Counted from the first letter of the stretch, positions 36,520-45,205 are shown. The stretch: 64,000 nucleotides of DNA from Lysinibacillus sp. BPa_S21 (GCF_023337795.1 NZ_JALIRS010000014.1:1-64000), one strand, 5' to 3'. The notes: generated by a model not told the origin, from the letters alone. Translations and numbers: made by a program.

Positions 36520-37026
36520 TTATCTTGACCGCCTTTCTACCTTTCCTCCCCTGCATTTGTAAAACGCAACATTGTGATTTATATGATTTTTTATATTTTC
36601 ATATTAACTTTAATACCTTTGTATTCTTATAAAGCCTTTATCGATTGTATGTAACTGTTCTCTATATTAGTTTAGTAAAAATTTCATGAAACATTGATAC
36701 AAAAGGGTTAGGAGGTATTCGATATATTTAGAAACTATCTGTACTCTCAAAACACTACATATTATTCAAATGTATTTATAGGTAAAAAAATACAATAAGT
36801 AATAATTATCCATTTTAAGCGGAATATCCATATTAGTCAATGTAGCTTTAATAAATTGATGAATGTTCCGTTTCCAAAAATCAATAGTTGGTATATATTT
36901 CTATAACATTCCACTTAAGTTTATCTATCGATGCAACATTAATTGTCTAGAAACTCGATTTCCCAAACAGTCGTATAACCTAGGAACTTCAAGTATAATG
37001 AAAAAAATAGCTGAAGGAGCTTCACT
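36520..37026. other. Intergenic region
   Basis: 507 AT-rich bases. TTTTAAGCGGAATAT (near 36813) and AACATTCCACTTAAG (36906-36920) form an imperfect inverted repeat about 90 bases apart, with a third related block at 36868. TATAAT at 36994-36999 lies just before the small gene at 37027. No other gene was seen. Confidence 0.4.
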
Positions 37027-37152
37027 ATGTCTTTCTTTGGAACTACTTGTTGGGGTAAACCATACTGGGACAGAGGGCAAAACACCAGTAGTCAAATTAG
37101 TCCTGTTGAACATCAAACAACTGAAAGTGCCAAACTTGCCACAGAAAATTGA
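37027..37152 (+). CDS. 41-residue hypothetical peptide
   Basis: It begins MSFFGTTCWGKPYWDRGQ and ends at a TGA at 37150. AAGGAG sits seven bases before the ATG and TATAAT at 36994-36999, so both transcription and translation signals are in place. The peptide is aromatic and Trp-rich at the start and polar afterwards, with no membrane segment. The family is unknown. A competing longer frame over the same bases has no ribosome site. Confidence 0.55.
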   Translation: MSFFGTTCWGKPYWDRGQNTSSQISPVEHQTTESAKLATEN

Positions 37153-37216
37153 ATGAAATTTAGTTATTCAGTCGTCCAGATTGGGCGCTTTCATTTTGAG
37201 TAAGGAGGAAGTTTTG

Positions 37217-38026
37217 ATGAATGTTTTACATAGATCAACAACAGATGAAGAACTGACGGAAGAAGAATTGATCGAGCTTGTTCTCGCTGAACAGCAAAAA
37301 GCGTTAGCGCAGGAACAAGAAGAACAACTGCAAGGTAAAAAACCTAAAAAACGAAAACCAATTGTCAAATGGATTGTCTGGAGTATGGCATTTGTGTTAT
37401 TTTTGAATACATTTGCCCTTATCTTTCAAATTTACTCCATCCCAGCTCTTGAATTTTTGAAGGTGTCTGCTCGGCTATCAGCGCAAGAGGATATAAAAAC
37501 CTATAAAAAAGCAGTTGTAGAGATCTCTACAGGTTCTAGTAAAGGCACAGGCTTTTCGATTTCTTCAGATGGGCTGATCGTAACTAATGCACACGTTGTA
37601 GAAGATGCCCAATCTATATTCGTCGTTTTTCCTGAGGAAGGATTAATGGGCGCTAACTTAGTGCAAAGTTACCCAGATATAGATTTAGCATTATTGCAAG
37701 TAACTGGTAAAAAGCTTCCTTCCCTTTCACTTGCTGAAAATCCTAGCTATACCAAAAATGAGCATGTCTATTTTATCGGTAATCCACTAGCCTTTACGGG
37801 CATTGCAAATGAAGGGACTCTACTTGAATCAACACACCTTGAAGATTGGCAGGAACCAGTTATGATGATGAAGGCCCCTGTTTATCGCGGAAATAGTGGG
37901 AGTCCTGTTTTAAATTTGGATGGTGAGGTTATAGGAATCGTCTTTGCAACGGCGAATGTAGATCCGTATGGTCGTGTCGGTTTGTTTATTCCCGTTAAGT
38001 TGTTACAGCATTTAGTAAGTAAATAA
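37217..38026 (+). CDS. Membrane-anchored HtrA-like serine protease
   Basis: 269 residues from the ATG after AAGGAGG. A long acidic, Gln-rich cytoplasmic N-terminus (about 1-45) with a KKPKKRK patch is followed by one membrane helix (about 50-70). The extracytoplasmic trypsin-like domain has an intact triad: His in TNAHVV, Asp in DIDLALL and Ser in GNSGSPV. There is no PDZ domain, so it is shorter than HtrA/DegP. It probably degrades misfolded envelope proteins. No partner gene was found in operon. Confidence 0.88.
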   Translation: MNVLHRSTTDEELTEEELIELVLAEQQKALAQEQEEQLQGKKPKKRKPIVKWIVWSMAFVLFLNTFALIFQIYSIPALEFLKVSARLSAQEDIKTYKKAVVEISTGSSKGTGFSISSDGLIVTNAHVVEDAQSIFVVFPEEGLMGANLVQSYPDIDLALLQVTGKKLPSLSLAENPSYTKNEHVYFIGNPLAFTGIANEGTLLESTHLEDWQEPVMMMKAPVYRGNSGSPVLNLDGEVIGIVFATANVDPYGRVGLFIPVKLLQHLVSK

Positions 38027-38236
38027 TTATACGTCAAGGTGCTTGTCCCGAATGTAATCGAGACAAGCAATTCATTTAGGTTCAGTTTACATAATAAATT
38101 TATTTTATTATGTATTGAAAGGCTTATTGTCTCCATGTCCAATTCTTTTTTAACTTTTGTATTGTAATAATAGTAGTATCTATACTCTTTCATACTATTG
38201 TTGTTCCTATTGCAACTCTTGAAATTCAAAGCACGT

Positions 38237-38270
38237 AAAAAAAGACATCCTATATCAATAGGATGTCTTA
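38237..38270 (-). terminator. Terminator of the cold-shock gene
   Basis: AAGACATCCTAT pairs with ATAGGATGTCTT (within 38242-38270), and seven T follow on the minus strand. Confidence 0.88.
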
Positions 38271-38301
38271 GTTTAACGGAAGTAATTTTAATTACTGAGA
38301 A

Positions 38302-38502
38302 TTAAAGTTTAGTTACGTTAGCAGCTTGTGGTCCGCGGTTGCCATCTACAACTTCGAATTCCACTTTTTGACCTTCGTCAAGAGTTTTGAAACCTTCGCC
38401 TTGGATAGCTGAGAAGTGTACGAATACGTCGTTTTCACCTTCAACTTCGATGAATCCAAAACCTTTTTCTGAGTTAAACCATTTTACTGTACCTTGTTTC
38501 AT
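38302..38502 (-). CDS. Cold-shock protein (CspA/CspB family)
   Basis: 66 residues, the standard single cold-shock domain. RNP1 is KGFGFIEV and RNP2 is DVFVHFSAI. It binds single-stranded RNA and DNA, melting structures that block translation in the cold. GGAGG precedes the ATG. A leader of about 147 bases with a strong hairpin and a consensus promoter lies upstream, as is common for csp mRNAs regulated by temperature. Confidence 0.96.
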   Translation of the reverse strand: MKQGTVKWFNSEKGFGFIEVEGENDVFVHFSAIQGEGFKTLDEGQKVEFEVVDGNRGPQAANVTKL

Positions 38503-38649
38503 TTAAGAAAACCTCCAAAAAATAAAAGTGAACAATATGTAATTTCTTCAACGAATGAAAAAATTCACATATTACAAAGAGTACCGAACTAACGCGATCA
38601 CTTTTTGTAATATGTGAATTCATGTTTCCGGTGAAGCAATTAAATTGTT
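38503..38649 (-). promoter_or_regulatory. Long structured leader of the cold-shock gene
   Basis: The transcript predicted from the promoter at 38656-38684 has about 147 untranslated bases. They contain a perfect 17-bp inverted repeat (38562-38578 with 38604-38620, 25-base loop). A nearby ATATGTAATTT (38535-38545) could compete with one arm. This fits a temperature-responsive leader. Confidence 0.7.
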
Positions 38650-38655
38650 AAACTA

Positions 38656-38684
38656 AGTATAACCGTCATTCATAATTTTGTCAA
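38656..38684 (-). promoter_or_regulatory. SigA promoter of the cold-shock gene
   Basis: TTGACA (38679-38684) and TATACT (38656-38661) are exactly 17 bases apart on the minus strand. Confidence 0.9.
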
Positions 38685-38719
38685 ATAAAGAAAAATGTTT
38701 TTTTTCAAATTTTTAAATT

Positions 38720-39007
38720 TTATTTCTGTTTTTCAGGTTTTATAACGATAATACCGTGATATATTTGGACATCATCATCACAAGCATCACAAAAAACACT
38801 TTCATCTTCTGACCAGAAGGCCCAAAATCCTCCTTCTTTCGTTACCTCATTGTCATATGTTAATCGGAAGTGCTGTAACTTTGTTTGCAATGCTGCATTA
38901 AATTGCTCCTCCGTTTCATATGTTTCATTTGTTTGTATAAAAGCCTCCCAGCCTTCAAACTTCCACCAAGGCTCATAATCAGCTTTCATGTAAATAATTG
39001 TATACAT
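38720..39007 (-). CDS. DUF1033 family protein
   Basis: 95 residues. The opening MYTIIYMKADYEPWWKFEGW and a later GFWAFWSEDE segment match the DUF1033 family of Bacillales. I know of no assigned function. The start is the internal ATG at 39007 because family members begin there and GTGG/AGGG lies upstream; the frame runs on to 39043. CDACDD near residue 78 could be a metal or thiol site. Confidence 0.72.
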   Translation of the reverse strand: MYTIIYMKADYEPWWKFEGWEAFIQTNETYETEEQFNAALQTKLQHFRLTYDNEVTKEGGFWAFWSEDESVFCDACDDDVQIYHGIIVIKPEKQK

Positions 39008-39133
39008 ATTTGCCACATTCCCTGCTGTATTAGATATTTTCATTTTAGCAAAGACATTTGAAATGTCTATTAAAACACCCTGTAATATGCTATTATTACC
39101 TTATTATTCATTATTTTTGGGAGGTATTTTTTT

Positions 39134-40861
39134 ATGTTTTCAAGTATTCGACCTAAGGCCGAACTCGAGGAATTATTAAAGCGTGGTACAAATTTAAATG
39201 CTACTGGGCGATTTAATAAAACATTAGCATTTAACCATTTCAATTCTCAAGATGAAGAGAATTTAAAAACTCTCTACACTAAATTAAAAGATATCACGCC
39301 TTCAATGAACGCGATTTTTAATAATTATTTAAGTGAACTCTCTCTCTCCTCTCAACTAACAATTAGTGAAGAAAATATTAATCGATACTTAACGCAATTT
39401 TTCTTAGCTAATCGAGATGATGAATATGTGGAAGAAACCGTTAAATTTTTCAATTTATTCAGAAAGAATCAATATGAGCCTGGTAAACTAATCGTCGTCT
39501 TCAATCAATTTGCATTTTATATTACTACATACATTCTACATAACTTTGGTTTAAAACCTAATAAAGCTTTTGAATACATGAAATCTTTCCAATCTGCTGT
39601 CAATGTTGATCAGGAATTACTCATCGAAGTATTAACAGAACGCACGATTGAAAATGTAGTCGCTGAAATTTCCTCTTTAATGGATGTCAACGCAAAAATC
39701 ATGTATATGAAAGATTTAGTATATAGCTTAGATCAACAAAACGAAGAAATCCAGTCCTCTACCGCAGCAACTGAAGAAATTGCCGCTTCTATTAACGAAG
39801 TTGCTCGAATGTCTTCCCGTATTTCTGAAAAAACAACTGAATCTGTTGATCATGCTGTTCAAGGGAAAAATGCAATTGAGCATGCCCTTTCTGAAATCTT
39901 TAAAACTGAAGAGACATTTACATCGATTGTTGAGTCCTTTTCAGAATTACAAAAACGGGTAAATGATATCGAAAATGTTGTAACGTTAATAAACCAAATT
40001 GCCGATCAAACAAATTTACTTGCTTTGAACGCATCTATAGAGGCAGCACGTGCAGGTGAACATGGAAAAGGCTTCGCCGTAGTTGCACAGGAGGTACGAA
40101 AGCTTGCTGAGGGAACGGTATCAGCGCTTAGTGAAGTCACTACAAATGTTCATCATTTAAAGAGCTATTCAAATGATGTGTCAAACTCGATTACAGAAAC
40201 GACAGGAATTATTAAAGAAGCGACAGTGGAAGCTAAAGAATCGTTACCATTATTAAATGCGATTGTTAATGCCATTGAAGATATAAACCTAGATGTGACA
40301 AATACTGCTGCGATATCTGAGGAGCAGGCAGCAGCTATTGATGAAGTCTCTGCAAGAATGATTGAAATTTCTAATCTTCAAGATGATATTCGCGACTATA
40401 GCCATAATACATCAAGAGATATTCACGCTTTAGGAAAAGAAATTAATCGTTTCCGAAATGACATTATTTCGAATAATAATGTTCAACTATCATCTATAGC
40501 ACTTTTACAATTATCAAAGGCCGATCATATTTTATGGAAATGGCGAATTTATAATATGTTCTTAGGTCTTGAAAACGTTGAACCAAGTGACGTTTCTTCG
40601 CATACTGATTGTCGTCTCGGTAAATGGTATACATCTGCTCGCGCAGTAGAACGTTTCGGACACTTGCAGGAGTATCGTGATTTAGATGCCTATCATTTAC
40701 GTGTTCATGAATCGGCGAAGTTAGCAGCAGAGGCGTACAAGTTGGGCAATATTCAACAGGCTGAGGTTCATTTAAAAGAAGTAGATCAAGCTTCTCAGCA
40801 GGTTCTCTATTATATCAATAATTTAATTGCGTCTTTAGAAAAAGAACGTGTGATGCACTAA
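39134..40861 (+). CDS. Soluble chemoreceptor with protoglobin-like sensor and CZB domain
   Basis: 575 residues with no membrane helix. Residues about 30-175 resemble the globin-coupled sensor domain of HemAT, but there is no histidine between residues 36 and 135, so the proximal heme ligand is absent (Asn107 or Phe109 occupies the region). The signalling module (about 185-440) has the conserved hairpin tip [20 protein letters not shown] near 287. The C-terminus (about 460-570) is a CZB zinc-sensing domain: an N-terminal His near [15 protein letters not shown], then CRLGKWY and a later HLRVHESAK. It should feed a signal to CheA/CheW. What the globin-like domain binds is open. Confidence 0.85.
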   Translation: MFSSIRPKAELEELLKRGTNLNATGRFNKTLAFNHFNSQDEENLKTLYTKLKDITPSMNAIFNNYLSELSLSSQLTISEENINRYLTQFFLANRDDEYVEETVKFFNLFRKNQYEPGKLIVVFNQFAFYITTYILHNFGLKPNKAFEYMKSFQSAVNVDQELLIEVLTERTIENVVAEISSLMDVNAKIMYMKDLVYSLDQQNEEIQSSTAATEEIAASINEVARMSSRISEKTTESVDHAVQGKNAIEHALSEIFKTEETFTSIVESFSELQKRVNDIENVVTLINQIADQTNLLALNASIEAARAGEHGKGFAVVAQEVRKLAEGTVSALSEVTTNVHHLKSYSNDVSNSITETTGIIKEATVEAKESLPLLNAIVNAIEDINLDVTNTAAISEEQAAAIDEVSARMIEISNLQDDIRDYSHNTSRDIHALGKEINRFRNDIISNNNVQLSSIALLQLSKADHILWKWRIYNMFLGLENVEPSDVSSHTDCRLGKWYTSARAVERFGHLQEYRDLDAYHLRVHESAKLAAEAYKLGNIQQAEVHLKEVDQASQQVLYYINNLIASLEKERVMH

Positions 40862-40906
40862 GCACAAAGGGGGCTCTTTCCCCCTTCACTAGTAGGAGGT
40901 GTTAGC

Positions 40907-41188
40907 TTGAACAAACGAGCGCGAATTCAATTTTTCGGAGATATTTATGGAACTGGCTACCGTTTTTTCATAAAACAAAAAGCGATTGAGCTAGGATTAA
41001 AAGGATACTGTAAACTAAATGATCAAGATCAAATTGAGGTTGAAATTGAAGGATCTCAAAAAGCGATAGATGAATTTTTAATATTTGTTCAAAAGGGTGT
41101 AAGCCCTCAAGCAGATTCCAATTCATTTACATTAGAGCTTTTTGACAATTTAAAAGGTTATGCACGCATGGAGTCAGACATTGTTTAG
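40907..41188 (+). CDS. Acylphosphatase-like protein
   Basis: 93 residues from a TTG start with TAGGAGGTG upstream. The fold motif GDIYGTGYRFF keeps the phosphate-binding Arg19. The catalytic Asn that should stand 18 residues later is replaced by Leu37 (Asn38 follows), so hydrolysis of acyl phosphates is doubtful. It follows the chemoreceptor by 45 bases and is likely in its transcript. Its last codons form one end of the direct repeat that bounds a prophage remnant (41173-46101); integration there rebuilds the same 3' end. Confidence 0.82.
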   Translation: MNKRARIQFFGDIYGTGYRFFIKQKAIELGLKGYCKLNDQDQIEVEIEGSQKAIDEFLIFVQKGVSPQADSNSFTLELFDNLKGYARMESDIV

Positions 41189-41195
41189 TCTGGCT
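41173..41195 (+). repeat. Left attachment repeat (attL)
   Basis: It covers the last five codons and stop of the acylphosphatase-like gene plus seven bases. It is identical over 23 bases to 46079-46101. The repeat contains CAGAC and GTCTG arms. Confidence 0.88.
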
Positions 41196-41261
41196 TCATT
41201 ATTTTTATAGTGCAGTAATACCAAGGTTTATCAAGCTTTTCGGCTCTTTACATTATTGAAT

Positions 41262-41281
41262 GAATACGGTTTTGAATACGG
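41262..41281 (+). repeat. Arm-type repeats near attL
   Basis: GAATACGG occurs at 41262 and 41274, 12 bases apart. The same octamer family occurs three times near attR (45960-45989). Such repeats near integrase sites are typical arm-binding sites. Confidence 0.6.
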
Positions 41282-41318
41282 TTTATAAAAAAAGACGTTG
41301 CTGGGGGCAAGTTTAATT

Positions 41319-41350
41319 AGGATTGGGATAAATTCCACAGTCCTTTTTAT
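41319..41350 (+). terminator. Terminator near attL
   Basis: AGGATTGGG and CCACAGTCC arms followed by TTTTTATTTT. It closely resembles the terminator just outside attR (46121-46150). Confidence 0.6.
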
Positions 41351-41394
41351 TTTGCCTTCCAAAAAAGCAACTGCCGTAGCAAGTGCTTATTTTA

Positions 41395-41544
41395 TTACTT
41401 ATCTTTATTCGCATATTGTTGGGATTCAACTTCTTTTCGTCTTTGCTCTTCTTCCAAACGTTTTTTATAAATACGTGGTGCTGATGTTTTCATAAAGAAA
41501 GCATGCATACGTTGTTGCGTTTCAATAGATGGTATGGTTTTCAG
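41395..41544 (-). CDS. Phage-like small protein, possible CTG start
   Basis: 49 codons ending in KRLEEEQRRKEVESQQYANK, a basic, helix-forming, Gln/Glu-rich tail. TAGGAGGG lies seven bases before a CTG at 41544; the next in-frame ATG is at 41508 without a ribosome site. Either CTG initiates or the start was lost. Function unknown. Confidence 0.45.
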   Translation of the reverse strand: MKTIPSIETQQRMHAFFMKTSAPRIYKKRLEEEQRRKEVESQQYANKDK

Positions 41545-41603
41545 TACATTCCCTCCTATCTCTCTATTCTTTGTCTCTATCTAGCTATGAAGTGCAGATA
41601 GTA

Positions 41604-41747
41604 TCACCCACATATTTGAGTGACCTCATCCAACAGTTTTTTTATGGTTTTTGTACCCTCACCCCAAGCTTGCAAAAGTTCCAGTGCTTTTTCTGGATTC
41701 GACTTAGATAGTTCAGCTAATCGGAGGATGACGGTGGCAAAAAACAT
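41604..41747 (-). CDS. Phage-like small protein
   Basis: 47 residues, starting MFFATVILRLAELSKSNPEK and ending DEVTQICG, mostly helical with a leading hydrophobic part. GGTGG lies five bases upstream inside a hairpin (AAGACCAC / GTGGTCTT, 41749-41776). The hairpin may be a terminator, in which case the gene is truncated at its 5' end. Family unknown. Confidence 0.4.
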   Translation of the reverse strand: MFFATVILRLAELSKSNPEKALELLQAWGEGTKTIKKLLDEVTQICG

Positions 41748-41894
41748 TAAGACCACCCATCACGGAGTGGTCTTTATATATTTTCTTCATCTAAGCCCAA
41801 GACCATCGACAAACATCCTATCCGCATGTCAATCAACCATAAAAAATAGCCCCCTTATCAAATAAAAAAGAGGGCTTTATAAATTCTTAATCTA

Positions 41895-42626
41895 TCACTT
41901 ATCTACAACTGGCTTTAATACATTCACTGGAAGCCAAATATTTGGAGCGTCATTTCCTTCTAAGCCTACATATAGATACCCATTCATTTCAAGACCCTTT
42001 ACATAAACAATGCTTCCCTTTTCCATAATTTTTTCAGTTTTAGATTCTTTTAATGGAACGCCTTTACCTTCTGCATTTTTTGTTATCTCGTAACGCGTTC
42101 CGTATTCTCTTTCTATCTTCTCAGTTATTTTAAAATCTGTACTAAGATACCTGTCACAATATGTTCCCTCATCACCATCACTAAAACAATGGTCAACGCG
42201 ACCATTATCTAGGAAAGTAAGTTGATGTCTAAGAAAATAATATCCATACGAACCCATACCATTATCACGATTTATATGAATGTAAATTGGATCGTTATAG
42301 AAAGATGAACGAATTTTTATTGGTACTTCTTTGAAAACTACCAAATCCGTTGCTTGAACGCGGTATTCCCCCATCTGGTAAAATATTTTGCCATCATATT
42401 TTTCGATATCATACGTTCTAAAGAATTTATTTCGCTTAACCATTAACGAATCAAATGTGCCATTTGGATTTTTCTTGTACACCTTGATATCTTTTTTAAA
42501 GGTCATTTTCCCTGTTTGCCCTTTTACAACTTCTGCTCCATCATACATCACTTTTGCTTCTGATTTTGTTGGATGTACTATCGCAAATACAAATGCTGCT
42601 AGTAACACAATAAATAATTTTTTCAT
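41895..42626 (-). CDS. Secreted protein of unknown function
   Basis: 243 residues from the ATG after AGGAGGAGA. A signal peptide (hydrophobic about 5-20, ending near PTKSEA) is visible. The remaining 220 residues are beta-rich with aromatic strands, e.g. KIFYQMGEYRVQATDLVVF, and a final stretch (GSIVYVKGLEMNGYLYVGL) that resembles an SH3-like wall-binding domain. Being inside the prophage remnant, it may be a lysogenic-conversion gene. Not otherwise recognised. Confidence 0.65.
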   Translation of the reverse strand: MKKLFIVLLAAFVFAIVHPTKSEAKVMYDGAEVVKGQTGKMTFKKDIKVYKKNPNGTFDSLMVKRNKFFRTYDIEKYDGKIFYQMGEYRVQATDLVVFKEVPIKIRSSFYNDPIYIHINRDNGMGSYGYYFLRHQLTFLDNGRVDHCFSDGDEGTYCDRYLSTDFKITEKIEREYGTRYEITKNAEGKGVPLKESKTEKIMEKGSIVYVKGLEMNGYLYVGLEGNDAPNIWLPVNVLKPVVDK

Positions 42627-42759
42627 CATTCTCCTCCTACTCAGTTTTATTTTAAAGAACATATTATCTTTGTATTATATACCTGAAATCTTATATTCTA
42701 CCAACAAATGTTAAAAATACAACAAGTAGAGTGTTTTTCCATATCATTATCTCATCCAT

Positions 42760-42875
42760 CTACCATTCTACCAAATTATCTAAATTATATGGACTATTAC
42801 TCATTGATTGTGGATGGCTATCACGCTCATTTAACCAGTTATAAAAAGGCACTGGATCTTTACAAATAAAAAATA
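42760..42875 (-). pseudogene. 3' fragment of a phage gene, copy 1
   Basis: The open piece reads KDPVPFYNWLNERDSHPQSM and ends with a TAG at 42760. The PVPFYNWL(E/N)ER motif recurs in the fragment at 43640-43834 on the same strand. No start is visible. Confidence 0.5.
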
Positions 42876-42943
42876 TTCATATAGTTAATAGCCCTTCTCT
42901 CTCACTTTTTTTTACATAACATAAGATGAAGGGAGGGTAAATT

Positions 42944-43570
42944 ATGTGTATAAATAATGGAAGTTGTAATTGTTTATCACCGCGAGTAGAATGCAAAAAT
43001 GTTGGACCTTTTGTGGCAAAAAATATAAACTGTATAAACTCGGAAATTGAAAGTGGCAAAGAAAACGACAGCGGTTCAATAATCCCTTTTACCTCGGGAA
43101 TTTCAACTTCTGTAGTTACTATAGGACCTGACTTTGGATTAACGTCTAGCCTTATAGGATTCGGTACTGCTATTAATGGTGTGCCTATCTTAAACAATAC
43201 TATAGACTTATCTGGACTTTTAAGCGAAGCCTTCTCAGTTCCACGCAATGGTAATATTACTGCTATTTCCGCAGCATTTAATTACTTTTTAGATCTTAAC
43301 CGAGGAGGGCTTACTACTATAACAGCTCAAATCTATCGTGCGCCTGTAGGAAGTAACATCTTCACTGCTACAAATGTACGTGTTGATTTAGCTCCACCTG
43401 TCGCTGGAGTTCCAGCAGGAATAACTTTTGGTTCAGCAAATGTTGAGCCTGTACCAGTATCGGTTGGGGATCGTTTATTAATGGTATTTTACATTTCATC
43501 AATAATAAATCCTCCTGCATTAAATTTTTCAGTTGAAGGTACTGCGAGCGCGGGTATTAATATTGTATAA
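42944..43570 (+). CDS. BclB-like exosporium/spore-surface protein
   Basis: 208 residues. The N-terminal 45 residues are Cys- and Asn-rich (MCINNGSCNCLSPRVECKN). From about 45 on, GSIIPFTSGIS, AFSVPRNGNITAISAAFNYF, TITAQIYRAP and a closing GTASAGINI follow the C-terminal trimerising domain of exosporium glycoprotein BclB relatives. The collagen-like Gly-X-Y repeat of BclB is absent. A strong GGGAGGG site precedes the ATG. CATAACATA at 42915-42923 fits the SigK -10 pattern, though no matching -35 was found. It is the only long rightward gene in the prophage remnant. Confidence 0.8.
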   Translation: MCINNGSCNCLSPRVECKNVGPFVAKNINCINSEIESGKENDSGSIIPFTSGISTSVVTIGPDFGLTSSLIGFGTAINGVPILNNTIDLSGLLSEAFSVPRNGNITAISAAFNYFLDLNRGGLTTITAQIYRAPVGSNIFTATNVRVDLAPPVAGVPAGITFGSANVEPVPVSVGDRLLMVFYISSIINPPALNFSVEGTASAGINIV

Positions 43571-43639
43571 AGAATTCCATCTACTATTAATACAATAAAT
43601 AAGTGTATGATTTAAAAAAGGTTAAATTGAGTCATGCGC

Positions 43640-43834
43640 TTATTTATTGTTTATGAATATTCTTTCCTCTAACCAATTATAGAAAGGTACAGGACGTTCT
43701 TTATGCGGTTCGCCCTCCACAGATGATGATTTAGTCGACTTATTATTTAATCTCTCTACAGCCTTGTTATGTGCACCTACAAATACAGCTCTTAATGTAC
43801 TTGTAACTGTAAGCACACCTTCTTTAATGTCCAT
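43640..43834 (-). pseudogene. Fragment of a phage gene, copy 2
   Basis: 64 codons ending in RPVPFYNWLEERIF. The opening TSTLRAVFVGAHNKAVERLN looks like part of a larger protein, and no ribosome site precedes the first ATG. It shares its C-terminal motif with 42760-42875. The two fragments lie on either side of the spore-surface gene. Confidence 0.45.
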
Positions 43835-43871
43835 AGCAATTATGAATAGAACGTTCTTAGCCTTTATGAAG

Positions 43872-44384
43872 TCAGATGCATTTGAACCGCTTCTGTGCCT
43901 CGCTTTTGCCTTCCACAGTTGAGGGGGAAGGAATGACTAATTTCAAACGTGATGTAATAGTAAGACCAAGATCAGCAGCTGCAGAACGACATTCGTTAAA
44001 CAATGTATTTTTTGTACGTTGTAACTTTGGATAATCGTCATTGACAATTGTGATTTTTTTGCCGTTTTCCTGCTCAACTGTCTCTGTTGGTTTGATTTTT
44101 CGTATATCTTTTACCAGTTGTAGATACTGATGTTTCGAGTCCAAATACCTCGCTAAATCCACATCAAGCTCGCTGAAAATTTCAAGTGCTACTAGCTTTT
44201 CAGCAATCTCTGTAAATTCCTTCTTTTGTGCAGCTGTTAAATACGATGGAATTTCAATGTTTTCAGTCGGTCCACGCATCTTTTCTTCATGTTTTTGACG
44301 CTTTTTCATCTCATCTTTTGTCAAATGCTTAGAGCGTCCATTTCCTATAATCACTTGCAATGGCTGCTTATTTCGACCTGCCAT
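43872..44384 (-). CDS. Phage terminase small subunit (P27 family)
   Basis: 170 residues. The MAGRNKQPLQVIIGNGR start, a helical middle and the closing DLGLTITSRLKLVIPSP are typical of P27-type small terminases, which recognise the phage DNA end for packaging. GAGGTGA precedes the ATG. The large terminase gene that should follow is missing. The HNH gene lies upstream, as in cos phages. Confidence 0.88.
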   Translation of the reverse strand: MAGRNKQPLQVIIGNGRSKHLTKDEMKKRQKHEEKMRGPTENIEIPSYLTAAQKKEFTEIAEKLVALEIFSELDVDLARYLDSKHQYLQLVKDIRKIKPTETVEQENGKKITIVNDDYPKLQRTKNTLFNECRSAAADLGLTITSRLKLVIPSPSTVEGKSEAQKRFKCI

Positions 44385-44511
44385 ACTATCACCTCACTTT
44401 CAATTAATCTAGGTCCTCCAAACAAATATTCAAAAACGGGTTTTTGCGCAGAAAACGGGCAGTCGGTGTAGGACGCTTTCGCTCACTAAAGTGAAAAGGA
44501 GGGGGGCTATC

Positions 44512-44892
44512 CTATTTTCTTCCGTACTTTTGTACATCTTCGTTTGTTTTTTTGTTGTGACAAGATTGGCAAAGCAATTGTAAGTTGTCTTCGTCTAATC
44601 TTTTGTTCCAATCCACAGATAATCGAATGATATGGTCAACTAAAACTCCAATTGTAATTCACTTTTCCGTTTTGCAATGCTGACATAATCCGTTGTCACG
44701 AATCTTAATGTAGTCTCGGCATTTAATCCAAGAAGCTGAATGATAGAAGCGATCATGTTTCTTGTTGCGTTGATATTTGTCGTAGTAACGATTGTTTTCT
44801 GATTTCGTTTCCTTATGCTGTTCGCAATAACCACTGCGCGTTAAGTTAGGACATCCAGGCTTGTTGCATGGACGTAGAGGTTTACTATTCAT
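44512..44892 (-). pseudogene. HNH endonuclease gene with in-frame TGA
   Basis: It starts at the ATG at 44892, which overlaps the stop of the upstream gene by eight bases. The protein begins with a zinc motif (CNKPGCPNL ... GYCEQH) and a CQHC knuckle. A TGA stands in frame at 44659-44661 (CGA to TGA would explain it). The frame then continues with the HNH core [19 protein letters not shown] and [11 protein letters not shown]. Without read-through the catalytic half is lost. Confidence 0.85.
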
Positions 44893-45205
44893 GTTGCTTT
44901 TCAGCCTCTTGTTTAATTGCATCCATACGTTCCTTCGTAGCTGCACGTATCCCTTCCAGCTCTATCAGTAGCGCCTTTACTTCAGCGTCATCAGTCATCC
45001 ACTTTAGCTTACGCTGTAGTTCACGTTGCCTCTTCAGTAGCTTCCTCACTTCTTCATCGGTATAAAAACAGACATACTCTTGTCCGCAATTAGGACAGTT
45101 GAAGTATGTCTTTTCGATAGTGTTATGCAGTTTATCTTCCTTGAAGTGTTGGACATAGAAATTGTGACCACATGACTTGTCACACCTTGCGTAGATTGGT
45201 TCCAT
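44885..45205 (-). CDS. Phage protein with zinc-ribbon-like start
   Basis: 106 residues from the ATG at 45205, with AAAGGG upstream. Four cysteines (CDKSC ... CPNC) around residues 8-41 suggest a zinc ribbon, followed by a long charged helix (VRKLLKRQRELQRKLKWM). It is translationally coupled to the HNH gene. The function is not known; such proteins are common just before HNH-terminase genes in Bacillales phages. Confidence 0.65.
   Translation of the reverse strand: MEPIYARCDKSCGHNFYVQHFKEDKLHNTIEKTYFNCPNCGQEYVCFYTDEEVRKLLKRQRELQRKLKWMTDDAEVKALLIELEGIRAATKERMDAIKQEAEKQHE

Noticed and set aside
36863-37156. 97-codon frame on the plus strand
   Set aside because: No ribosome site; the 41-codon gene in another frame over the same bases has AAGGAG and a clean start.
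42877-43248. 123-codon frame on the minus strand
   Set aside because: Antisense shadow of the spore-surface protein gene, which has recognisable domain sequence and a strong ribosome site.
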